In this document: positions 56,074-64,000 of the stretch, piece by piece
Position numbering within the stretch: position 1 is the stretch's first letter
How the letters are laid out: the number at the start of each line of letters is the position of its first letter
NCBI RefSeq assembly: GCF_000830005.1
Contig: NZ_CP010407.1
Span: forward strand, 620,001 to 684,000
DNA from: Streptomyces vietnamensis
GTDB lineage: Bacteria > Actinomycetota > Actinomycetes > Streptomycetales > Streptomycetaceae
Direction of reading: 5' to 3'
Length of the DNA stretch: 64,000 nt
Position numbers and translations under genes: made by a program
The notes under the pieces: generated by a model
Databases searched by the model: none
What the model was told of the DNA's origin: nothing
The model's input: only the letters and a program-made list of their open reading frames with translations

Positions 56074-56242
56074 ACGCCCCTCGCATCCTCGATCCGCCGC
56101 ACCCTAACCCGGCACGTGGCCGCCCCGAGCCGGATTTCGCGGGCGACGGACCGGAGGACGAGGCGGCCGGGACCGCGTCGACCGAGGTGACGACCGAGGT
56201 GACGGCCGAGGCCGACGACATGGTCCGTCGGCAGGAGACCTC
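56074..56242. other. intergenic stretch with possible gene-end remnant
   Basis: 169 bp between two minus-strand genes. A 12-bp direct repeat (CGACCGAGGTGA) occurs twice at 56179-56202. A plus-strand frame without a start codon, open from about 56022 and ending at TAG 56244-56246, translates to an acidic tail (EDEAAGTASTEVTTEVTAEA...), which could be a remnant of a lost gene. Confidence 0.3.
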
Positions 56243-57793
56243 CTAGAGCGGGCGCTCCCTGCCCTCCCAGTACGGGTCGCGGAGGCGGCGCTTGTACAGC
56301 TTGCCGTTGGGGTCGCGGGGCATGGCCGCGACGAAGTCGACCGACTTCGGGCGTTTGAAGCCGGCGAGGCGGTCGCCGCAGTGGGCCAGGATCTCGGCGG
56401 CGAGCGCCGGACCCGGCTCGTACCCCTCGGCCGCCTCCACGACCGCCTTGACCTCCTCGCCCCAGTCGGCGTGCGGGATGCCGAAGGCGGCGGCGTCCGC
56501 GACGGCGGGGTGGGCGAGCAGGGCCGCCTCGATCTCGGCGGGGTAGATGTTGACCCCGCCGGAGATGATCATGTCGATCTTGCGGTCGCGGAGGAAGAGG
56601 TAGCCGTCCTCGTCGAGGACGCCGAGGTCGCCGACGGTGAAGAAGTCGCCGATGCGGTTCTTCGCGGTCTTCGCCTCGTCCTTGTGGTACTGGAAGCCGC
56701 CGGTGTTCATCTTGAGGTAGACGGTGCCGAGTTCGCCGGCCGGCAGCCGCTGACCGTCGTCGTCGAAGACGGCGAGTTCACTGATGGGCCAGGCCCGTCC
56801 GACCGTCCCGGGCTTCTTGAGCCACTCCTCGGCGGTGGCGAAGGCGCCGCCGCCCTCGCTGGCCGCGTAGTACTCCTCGACGCACCGGCCCCACCAGTCG
56901 ATCATCGCCCGCTTGACGTGCTCGGGGCAGGGCGCGGCGCCGTGGATGGCGTGCCGCATGGAGGAGACGTCGTACCGCTCCCGCACCTCCGCGGGGAGGG
57001 CGAGCAGACGGTGGAACTGGGTGGGGACCATGTGCGTGTGGGTGCACGCGTACCGGTCGATCAGGCGCAGCATCTCCTCGGGCGTCCAGCGGTCCATGAG
57101 GACGAGCGGGTGTCCGATGTGGAGGGCGGCGGCCGCGAACTGGAGCACGGCGGTGTGGTAGAGCGGCGAGCAGACGAGATGGACGTTGCCGTCGGCCGGC
57201 CGGATGCCGAAGATGCCGAGGAAGCCGCCGAGATGGGTCTCCTCGGGAAGCTTCCCGGGGAGCGGGCGGCGGATGCCCCGGGGCCGGCCGGTGGTGCCGG
57301 AGGTGTAGTTCATGACCCAGCCGAGGGTGCGGTCCTCGGGCGCCGACTCCGGCTGCCCGTCGAGGAGTTCGGCGTACGGGCGGAAGCCGGGGACCGTACC
57401 GACGGCGTACCGGTGGGTGGGTGCGAGTCCGGCCTCGTCGGCGGCGAGGGTCACGGCCTCGGCGAACCGCTCGTGGGTGACGAGGACCTTGGCGCCGGAG
57501 TCGGCGACGATCCAGGCGATCTCGGGGCCGACGAAGTGGTGGTTGACCGGGACGAGGTAGAACCCGGCCTGGGTGGCGGCGAGATGGGCGGCGAAGAACT
57601 CGGGGCCGTTGGGCAGGACGACGGCGAACGCGTCGCCGCGTTCGAGGCCGGCGGCGCGCAGCCCGTGGACGAGCCGGTTGGCCTCGGCGTGCAGCCGGCC
57701 GGCGGACCACTCCTCGCCGTCGGGTGCGACGAGGACGGTGCGACCGGGGTCGGCGGCGGCCTGGGCCCAGAACCCGGGGAGAGTCTGCGTCAC
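56243..57793 (-). CDS. AMP-forming acyl-CoA synthetase
   Basis: Ligase of 516 aa with the P-loop NYTSGTTGRPRGIRRPL (about 174-190), adenylate motif EYYAASEGGGAFA, GDFFTVGDLGVLDEDGY and C-terminal Lys in DPNGKLYKRRLRDPYW. GTG start at 57793 overlaps the stop of the nitronate monooxygenase gene (GTGA), so the two are one operon. It does not share the FadD19 N-terminus; substrate unknown, perhaps an acid formed with its partner. Confidence 0.87.
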   Translation of the reverse strand: MTQTLPGFWAQAAADPGRTVLVAPDGEEWSAGRLHAEANRLVHGLRAAGLERGDAFAVVLPNGPEFFAAHLAATQAGFYLVPVNHHFVGPEIAWIVADSGAKVLVTHERFAEAVTLAADEAGLAPTHRYAVGTVPGFRPYAELLDGQPESAPEDRTLGWVMNYTSGTTGRPRGIRRPLPGKLPEETHLGGFLGIFGIRPADGNVHLVCSPLYHTAVLQFAAAALHIGHPLVLMDRWTPEEMLRLIDRYACTHTHMVPTQFHRLLALPAEVRERYDVSSMRHAIHGAAPCPEHVKRAMIDWWGRCVEEYYAASEGGGAFATAEEWLKKPGTVGRAWPISELAVFDDDGQRLPAGELGTVYLKMNTGGFQYHKDEAKTAKNRIGDFFTVGDLGVLDEDGYLFLRDRKIDMIISGGVNIYPAEIEAALLAHPAVADAAAFGIPHADWGEEVKAVVEAAEGYEPGPALAAEILAHCGDRLAGFKRPKSVDFVAAMPRDPNGKLYKRRLRDPYWEGRERPL

Positions 57794-58902
57794 TGGGTGC
57801 TCCGTCCGGCGATGCGGTTGATGCGGTCGACGGCCTTCTCGAAGCCGCGGGTGAGCTCGTCGACGACCTGCTGCACGCTGCGCTCGGAGTTCATCCGGCC
57901 GACGATCTGGCCGACGGGGGTGCCGAGCAGCGGTTCCACCTCGTACTTCTGGATGCGGGAGACGGCCTCGGCGACCAGGAGTCCCTGGAGCGGCATGGGG
58001 AGCGGCCCCGGCCCCGCCGGGTCGTCCCAGGCGTCGGTCCATTCGGTACGGAGCTGGCGGGCGGGCTTGCCGGTCAGGGCGCGGGAGCGGACCGTGTCGC
58101 CCGAGCCGGCGGCGAGGAGCTTGGCGGTGAGGGCGCGGGAGTGCAGTTCGGCCTCGGTGGTGGTGAGCCAGATCGAGCCGAGCCAGACGCCCTGGGCGCC
58201 GAGGGCGAGTCCGGCGGCGATCTGCTCGCCGCTGCCGATGCCGCCGGCGGCGAGCACGGGCAGCGGGGAGACCGCGTCGACGACCTCGGGGGTGAGGACC
58301 ATGGAGGCGATCTCGCCGGTGTGGCCGCCCGCCTCGTACCCCTGGGCGACGACGATGTCGATGCCGGCGGCGGCGTGGTGGCGGGCGTGGCGGGCGCTGC
58401 CGGCGAGTGCGGCGACGAGGACGCCGTGGTCGTGGGCGCGGGCGACGACGTCCGGCGGCGGCGAGCCGAGGGCGTTGGCGAGGAGTTTGATCGGGTAGTC
58501 GAAGGCCACGTCGAGCTGGCTCCGGGCGACCTGCTCCATCCAGCCGGTGATCCGCCAGCCGGAGGCCTCACCCTCGGCCAGTTCGGGGACGCCGTGCTTG
58601 GCGAGGGTGGCGCGGACGAACGCCCGGTGCTCCTCGGGGATCATCGCCTCGATCTCGGCCTCGCCGACGCCTTCGACCGCCTTCTTCGCGGGCATCACGA
58701 CGTCGAGGCCGTAGGGCAGGCCGTCGGTGTGCTCCTGCATCCAGTCGAGGTCGCGGGCGAGGTCGTCGGGCGCGGTGTAGCGGACCGCGCCGAGGACGCC
58801 GAAGCCGCCGGCTCTGGTGAGTGCGGCGGCCACCGCGGGGAAGGGCGTGAAGCCGAAGATGGCGTGCTCGATCCCCAGTGTGCGACTCAGCTCCGTCTCC
58901 AT
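57790..58902 (-). CDS. nitronate monooxygenase-family flavoprotein
   Basis: FMN-dependent TIM-barrel protein of 370 aa. The nitronate monooxygenase motifs are AAGIDIVVAQGYEAGGHTGE and PVLAAGGIGSGEQIAAGLALGAQGVWLGSIW, with the usual C-terminal helix. Close relatives in steroid-degrading actinobacteria (IpdC-type) hydroxylate steroid ring intermediates, and the coupled ligase plus the operator shared with the FadD19-like cluster make such a role possible. ATG at 58902. The operator is 43 bp upstream. Confidence 0.85.
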   Translation of the reverse strand: METELSRTLGIEHAIFGFTPFPAVAAALTRAGGFGVLGAVRYTAPDDLARDLDWMQEHTDGLPYGLDVVMPAKKAVEGVGEAEIEAMIPEEHRAFVRATLAKHGVPELAEGEASGWRITGWMEQVARSQLDVAFDYPIKLLANALGSPPPDVVARAHDHGVLVAALAGSARHARHHAAAGIDIVVAQGYEAGGHTGEIASMVLTPEVVDAVSPLPVLAAGGIGSGEQIAAGLALGAQGVWLGSIWLTTTEAELHSRALTAKLLAAGSGDTVRSRALTGKPARQLRTEWTDAWDDPAGPGPLPMPLQGLLVAEAVSRIQKYEVEPLLGTPVGQIVGRMNSERSVQQVVDELTRGFEKAVDRINRIAGRSTQ

Positions 58903-58945
58903 GGGCGGCAGGATGCCGCAGCGGCGCGGCGGAGGGAAGAGGTTT

Positions 58946-58962
58946 TCTGACGCAACGTCAGA
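58946..58962. promoter_or_regulatory. operator palindrome TCTGAC-N5-GTCAGA (copy 2)
   Basis: Perfect half-sites with 5-nt spacer, 43 bp upstream of the nitronate monooxygenase ATG. Read on the minus strand the site is AAGAATCTGAC-N5-GTCAGAAAAC, identical outside the spacer to the site at 39871-39887. Same orientation relative to the minus-strand gene. Confidence 0.75.
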
Positions 58963-59023
58963 TTCTTTGGGGCGGGTGCGTGCCGGTGCGTCTGCGTTTC
59001 GCGGCCGCGTCCGGTGGGAGAGG

Positions 59024-60892
59024 GTGGGCCTGACGCGGGAAGCGAAACGAGACGGAGGGCCGAGCCGCCGCGCGTTCGGCGGCGGGATACTGGCCCTCGG
59101 AGGTGCGCTGATGATCGGTGCGGTGCCGGGGGCGGCGGCTGCGGCCGGCCCCGAGCCGGGGTCGGGACCGACCGCGACCGGCCGGGCGACGGGACCGGGA
59201 TCGGCCGGCCGGGCGACGGGACCGGGATCGGCCGGCCGGGCGACGGGACCGGGATCGGCCGCGCGGCGGACCACGCTGCGGCGCGGGTCGGCCGAGCGGG
59301 CCGGGCTGCTCGCACCGCACCTGGACGGGCTCGTCGCGGAGGCCGAGCGCTTCCTCGCCCCCTCCCCCGCGCACCCCTGGTACGCGGGCGCCGTGCTGCT
59401 CGCCGGGCGGGGCGGGACCGTCGCGCTGCACCGGGCGATCGGCTCGGCCGTGCGGTACGCGGCGTACGACGAGAAGACCGACACGGGGATCGAGCTGCCG
59501 CCGGAGCAGCGGATCCCCATGACGGAGGACACCGTCTTCGATCTGGCGTCGGTCTCCAAGCTGTTCACCTCGATCCTGGCGGTGCAGCAGATCGAGCGCG
59601 GGGCGCTCGAACTGGAGGCGAAGGTCACCGCGTACCTGCCGGAGTTCGGCGGGGGCGGGAAACAGGACGTCACCGTACGGCAGTTGCTCACCCACACCTC
59701 CGGGTTCCGGTCCTGGATCCCGCTCTACCGGGAACCGACGCGGGAGGGGAAGCTGCGGCTGCTGTGGAAGGAGGTCCCGGCGAACCCGCCAGGGACCACG
59801 TACCTCTACTCCGACCTCAACCTGATCACGCTCCAGCTGATCCTGGAGAAGATCACCGGTCTCGGTCTGGACATCCTGCTCCACGACGAGATCACCGCTC
59901 CGCTCGGGATGCACCGCACGCGTTTCAATCCACCGCTCTCCTGGCGGCCGGGGATCGCCGCCACCGAGGACGCCCGGCCGCCCTGGTCGGGCCTCGACCG
60001 GGGCATGGTCCACGGCGAGGTCCACGACGAGAACGCCTACGCCCTCGGCGGCGTCGCGGGCCACGCCGGGGTCTTCTCCCGCGCCTGGGACCTCGCGATC
60101 CTCGCCCGCACCCTGCTCAACGGCGGCGCGTACGGCCGGGCCCGGATCCTCTCCCCCGCGTCGGTGGAGCTGATGTTCACCGACTTCAACACCGCCTTCC
60201 CCGGCGACGGGCACGGGCTCGGCTTCGAGCTCTACCAGCACTGGTACATGGGCGCCATGGCCACCCCGCACACGGCGGGGCACACCGGCTTCACCGGCAC
60301 CAGCCTCGTCCTCGACCCGACGACCGACGCGTTCCTGATCGTGCTCGGCAACTCCGTGCACCCGGTGCGGTCCTGGCGCTCCGGCTCCGCGCCGCGCGTC
60401 GCCACGGCGGACCGGCTGGCCAGGGCCGTGCCCGTACGGCCGGCCCGGGGCCGCGCCTCCTGGTTCTCCGGCATGGACAGCGGCGCCACCGGCACGCTCA
60501 CCCTGCCGCCTGTGCCCGAAGCCGCCCGCCTGGAGTGCGCGCTGTGGTGGGACACCGAACCGGGCGCGGACCGGGTCTCCCTGGAGGCCTCGGCCGACGG
60601 CGGCACGACCTGGCGGCCGATGCCCTTCACCACCGACAGCCGTACCGAGCATCCGACGGGCAGCCTCGGCGGCTGGTCCGGCCGCGTCTGGCACACCGTG
60701 TCCGCGGCGCTGCCCGACGCGAACGCCCTCCTGCGCTGGCGGTACACCACGGATCAGCGGTACGTGGGGCGGGGCGTGTACGTCGACGGGCTGCGGCTTC
60801 TCGACGGGGCCGGGCTGCCGGTGTTCGACGAGACACGGCCGACGGACGGAGCCCGCATCGAGGCGAACGGCTGGACCAGGTCGGCCGATTGA
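59024..60892 (+). CDS. exported serine hydrolase (beta-lactamase family)
   Basis: Class C beta-lactamase-fold protein of 622 aa. A Tat-like signal (SRRAFGGGILALGGALMIGA) is followed by a 27-residue linker of three identical GRATGPGSA units. The hydrolase domain (about 100-480) has SxxK as SVSK in DLASVSKLFTS, YxN-type YSDLN, and HTGFTG. A C-terminal beta-sandwich (about 490-622) resembles a carbohydrate-binding module. Probably an esterase or peptidase acting outside the cell. Start uncertain: GTG at 59024 gives a normal signal length; GTG at 58976 is an alternative. Confidence 0.8.
   Translation: MGLTREAKRDGGPSRRAFGGGILALGGALMIGAVPGAAAAAGPEPGSGPTATGRATGPGSAGRATGPGSAGRATGPGSAARRTTLRRGSAERAGLLAPHLDGLVAEAERFLAPSPAHPWYAGAVLLAGRGGTVALHRAIGSAVRYAAYDEKTDTGIELPPEQRIPMTEDTVFDLASVSKLFTSILAVQQIERGALELEAKVTAYLPEFGGGGKQDVTVRQLLTHTSGFRSWIPLYREPTREGKLRLLWKEVPANPPGTTYLYSDLNLITLQLILEKITGLGLDILLHDEITAPLGMHRTRFNPPLSWRPGIAATEDARPPWSGLDRGMVHGEVHDENAYALGGVAGHAGVFSRAWDLAILARTLLNGGAYGRARILSPASVELMFTDFNTAFPGDGHGLGFELYQHWYMGAMATPHTAGHTGFTGTSLVLDPTTDAFLIVLGNSVHPVRSWRSGSAPRVATADRLARAVPVRPARGRASWFSGMDSGATGTLTLPPVPEAARLECALWWDTEPGADRVSLEASADGGTTWRPMPFTTDSRTEHPTGSLGGWSGRVWHTVSAALPDANALLRWRYTTDQRYVGRGVYVDGLRLLDGAGLPVFDETRPTDGARIEANGWTRSAD
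59178..59258 (+). repeat. three perfect 27-bp coding repeats
   Basis: Three identical 27-bp units (59178-59204, 59205-59231, 59232-59258) code for GRATGPGSA-type nonapeptides in the linker of the exported serine hydrolase. Perfect identity at DNA level suggests recent slippage. Confidence 0.9.
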
Positions 60893-60898
60893 GGCCGA

Positions 60899-61684
60899 TC
60901 ACGCCGCCTCGGCGTAGAGCTCCTCGATCAGCCCGGCGACGTGCTCCGGCTCACGCAGCGTCGGGTAGTGGTCGGACGCGGCCAGTCGGACGAGACGGCA
61001 GCCCGGGATCCGGTCGGCCATGTCCTCGTTGCAGCGCACGACCACCGGCCGGTCCTGCTCGCCCAGCGCGAGCAGGGTCGGCACGGAGATCTCCTCGAGC
61101 CGGTCGAAGGCGGGCGGGCCCGTGAGCTGGCGGCCGACGTTGCTGAGCCAGGCGGGCAGCACCGCCCGGCAGTGCCGCGCCGCGACCGGGTCGGACTCGG
61201 GGGACCCGCCGCCGGCCTTCCCCCACTCGGCGAGGCCGAGCCGGACGATGCCCTCCGTGTCACCGGCCTCGGCCATGGGTCCGAGGCGCTCGAAGAACTC
61301 GCCCGAGTCCAGCCCCTCGTACCCCGACACACCGGGAACGAAGAGGGCGAGGCCCGCCACCCGCCCGGGAGCCTCCAGGGCGAAGTCGACCGACGTGGCC
61401 CCGCCCATGCTGGAGCCCACCAGGACCGCCCGCTCGATCTCGAAGCGGTCGAGGACCTCGGCCAGATCACGGACCGGGGAGTACGCGGCGGTGGGCGCGG
61501 GTGAGCGTCCGTAGCCGCGCACGTCGTAGCGGATCACCCGGTGCCGCGCGAGGAGCGGGGGCAGGACGGGGTCCCACACCGTGGAGTCGCCGACGCCGGG
61601 GTGCAGCAGGACCAGCGGCAGGCCCTCCCCTCCCGTGTCGTCCGCCCAGACTTCGCCGTCCTTGACAGGGATCATGGTTTCCAC
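60899..61684 (-). CDS. alpha/beta hydrolase
   Basis: Single-domain hydrolase of 261 aa. The strand/oxyanion region LVLLHPGVGDSTVWD, nucleophile elbow VGSSMGGATS, acid in LALGEQDRPV and distal His in AASDHYPTLREP are intact. GTG start at 61684 with CTGGGG; ATG at 61675 is close by. Convergent with the serine hydrolase (6-bp gap). Substrate unknown. Confidence 0.85.
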   Translation of the reverse strand: METMIPVKDGEVWADDTGGEGLPLVLLHPGVGDSTVWDPVLPPLLARHRVIRYDVRGYGRSPAPTAAYSPVRDLAEVLDRFEIERAVLVGSSMGGATSVDFALEAPGRVAGLALFVPGVSGYEGLDSGEFFERLGPMAEAGDTEGIVRLGLAEWGKAGGGSPESDPVAARHCRAVLPAWLSNVGRQLTGPPAFDRLEEISVPTLLALGEQDRPVVVRCNEDMADRIPGCRLVRLAASDHYPTLREPEHVAGLIEELYAEAA

Positions 61685-61756
61685 GGGCCCCAGTCTGATG
61701 GGGCGTACGGGAACTCCGCCAGTGCGCCTCCGGGAGTCCGGCCGACGAGGCGCCCG

Positions 61757-62665
61757 TCAGGCACCGTTTTCGGACGCCGCGCGCAGGGCGGTCAGGACGG
61801 GGCTGATGAGGGGGTGGTCCTCCGCTCCGCGCCGGACGGCGGCGAAGACCCGGCGGGTCGGGGCGACGCCCTCGATCGGGCGGACCTCCACGCCGCCGAG
61901 CTCCATCCCGCGCAGGGCCGAACGCGGCACGAGCGCCACGCCGGCGGACGCCGCCGCGAGGGCGACGACGGCGCGGAAGTCGTCGGAGGAGTGCTCCGGG
62001 TTCAAGGTGAACCCGGCGTACTCGCAGGCCAGGACGGTCACGTCATGGCAGGGGTTGCCCTCGGACTGGCCGATCCAGGTGTCCTTGGCGAGGTCCGCGA
62101 GCGCGACCCGTTCGCCGGCCGCCAGGAGGTGGCCGGGCGGCAGGACGGCGTCGAAGGGCTCGGCGTAGAGCGGGACGCGGGTGAGCCGGTCGTCGTCCTC
62201 GCCGGGGGCGCCCCGGTACTCGACCGCGACGGCCACGTCCACCTGCCGGTCCAGGACCATGAGCAGGCTCTCGTCGCCCTCCGCGTCCCGGACCCGGACC
62301 CGGATGCCGGGCGCGGTGCGGGCGAGGGCCGTGATGGCGGGGGCCACCACCAGCCCGATGCCGGTGGCGAAGGCGGCGACCGTGACCGTACCGGCGTCTC
62401 CCGAGCCGTAGGCGGCGAGCTCGGCCTCGGCGCGCTCCAGCTGTGCGAGCACGGCGTTGGCGTGGCTGAGCAGGATCTCGCCGGCCGGGGTGAGGCGCGC
62501 GCCGCGCGCGCTGCGGTCCACGAGCCGGTGGCCGGTCTCCTGCTCCAGGGCGGCGAGCTGCTGGGAGACGGCGGAAGGGGTGAGATAGAGCGCGGCGGCC
62601 GCCGCCGTGACCGTGCGGTGGTCGGCCACCGCACGGAGGATGTGCAACCGCCGCGCTTCGATCAT
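61757..62665 (-). CDS. LysR-family transcriptional regulator
   Basis: LTTR of 302 aa. The N-terminal HTH (RRLHILRAVADHRTVTAAAAALYLTPSAVSQQLAALE) is complete in two overlapping pieces, and the C-terminal effector domain has the usual two lobes. ATG at 62665. It lies 38 bp downstream of kbl on the same strand, so it may be read from the threonine-catabolic operon and control it. Confidence 0.87.
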   Translation of the reverse strand: MIEARRLHILRAVADHRTVTAAAAALYLTPSAVSQQLAALEQETGHRLVDRSARGARLTPAGEILLSHANAVLAQLERAEAELAAYGSGDAGTVTVAAFATGIGLVVAPAITALARTAPGIRVRVRDAEGDESLLMVLDRQVDVAVAVEYRGAPGEDDDRLTRVPLYAEPFDAVLPPGHLLAAGERVALADLAKDTWIGQSEGNPCHDVTVLACEYAGFTLNPEHSSDDFRAVVALAAASAGVALVPRSALRGMELGGVEVRPIEGVAPTRRVFAAVRRGAEDHPLISPVLTALRAASENGA

Positions 62666-62703
62666 GCCCCTAGTGTCTCAGCCTGCGGACACAGGCCGGG
62701 TGC

Positions 62704-63903
<1,200 letters not shown>

Positions 63904-63906
63904 GGG

Positions 63907-64000
63907 TCAGGCTCCCGTGGTCCAGTCGAGGATGATCTTGCCGCTCTTGCCGGAGGCCGCGTCGTCGAAGGCGGCCTCGAAGTCGGTGTGGTCGTAACGG
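63907..64000 (-). CDS. tdh: L-threonine 3-dehydrogenase, C-terminal end only
   Basis: The window ends inside this minus-strand gene. The last 30 residues read [20 protein letters not shown] then [10 protein letters not shown] and a stop, as in the C-terminus of Tdh. The position directly before kbl, with a 3-bp gap, supports the assignment. Tdh oxidises threonine to 2-amino-3-ketobutyrate. Confidence 0.8.
   Translation of the reverse strand, partial: RYDHTDFEAAFDDAASGKSGKIILDWTTGA

Noticed and set aside
35473..61684. A complete steroid catabolic gene set
   Set aside because: Only side-chain-type genes and an NMO-like protein are visible; ring-opening enzymes (kstD, hsaA-D types) are not in the window.
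61687..61704. GCCCCA-N6-TGGGGC as a LysR terminator
   Set aside because: The 6-bp stem is too short to separate from chance in such GC-rich DNA, and it sits at the hydrolase start.

Overview
The window is very GC-rich actinobacterial DNA, almost certainly from a Streptomyces chromosome. The strongest markers are a full-length two-domain geosmin synthase, a family 2B encapsulin shell protein of the EshA type, a large NsdA/NsdB-like tetratricopeptide regulator, Tat- and Sec-exported enzymes, frequent GTG and TTG starts, and the GC-rich nested palindromes common in Streptomyces intergenic DNA. I see no tRNA, rRNA, CRISPR array, integrase or insertion sequence.

Layout. 0.3-5.6 kb: a ROK regulator, a divergent TauD/TfdA dioxygenase, a cupin, an SPW-repeat membrane protein and a GNAT-AAA+ ATPase fusion. 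5.5-18.5 kb (all minus strand): a complete fructan/sucrose-type catabolic unit. It holds a LacI repressor, a family-5 binding lipoprotein, two Dpp/Opp-type permeases, two ATPases, a cytoplasmic GH32 enzyme, a Tat-exported multi-module GH32 enzyme and a PfkB (fructo)kinase. Its genes are tightly coupled by ATGA and GTGA overlaps. 18.7-35.5 kb: housekeeping and accessory genes (YdeI-like, GNAT, MFS, threonine-synthase-like enzyme, Ala/Pro-rich protein, PAS-SpoIIE phosphatase, NsdA/NsdB-type regulator divergent from a kinase-fold protein, exported amidase, geosmin synthase, S4 RNA-binding protein, ACT protein).

35.5-41.6 kb: an acyl-CoA/side-chain cluster. Two thiolase-like lipid-transfer proteins, a double DUF35 protein, a crotonase and a FadD19-like acyl-CoA synthetase stand in the same arrangement as the mycobacterial fadD19-echA19 and Rv3521-ltp4-ltp3 steroid side-chain genes. 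41.6-49.9 kb: a tandem alpha/beta-hydrolase fusion, a Cys-rich pentapeptide-repeat protein, a quinone reductase with a divergent ArsR regulator, GNAT, the encapsulin shell, a phenylacetate-CoA ligase and a VOC protein. 49.9-61.7 kb: a second acyl-CoA ligase, an exported penicillin/AHL acylase, a ChaA-type antiporter, a truncated MarR gene, a nitronate monooxygenase coupled to a third acyl-CoA ligase, an exported serine hydrolase and an alpha/beta hydrolase. 61.8-64.0 kb: LysR, kbl and the end of tdh (threonine catabolism).

The most notable regulatory signal is a near-identical palindromic promoter element, AAGAATCTGAC-N5-GTCAGAAAAC on the minus strand. It sits upstream of both the crotonase (39.87 kb) and the nitronate monooxygenase (58.95 kb). 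It ties two acyl-CoA operons 19 kb apart into one apparent regulon whose regulator is not in the window.
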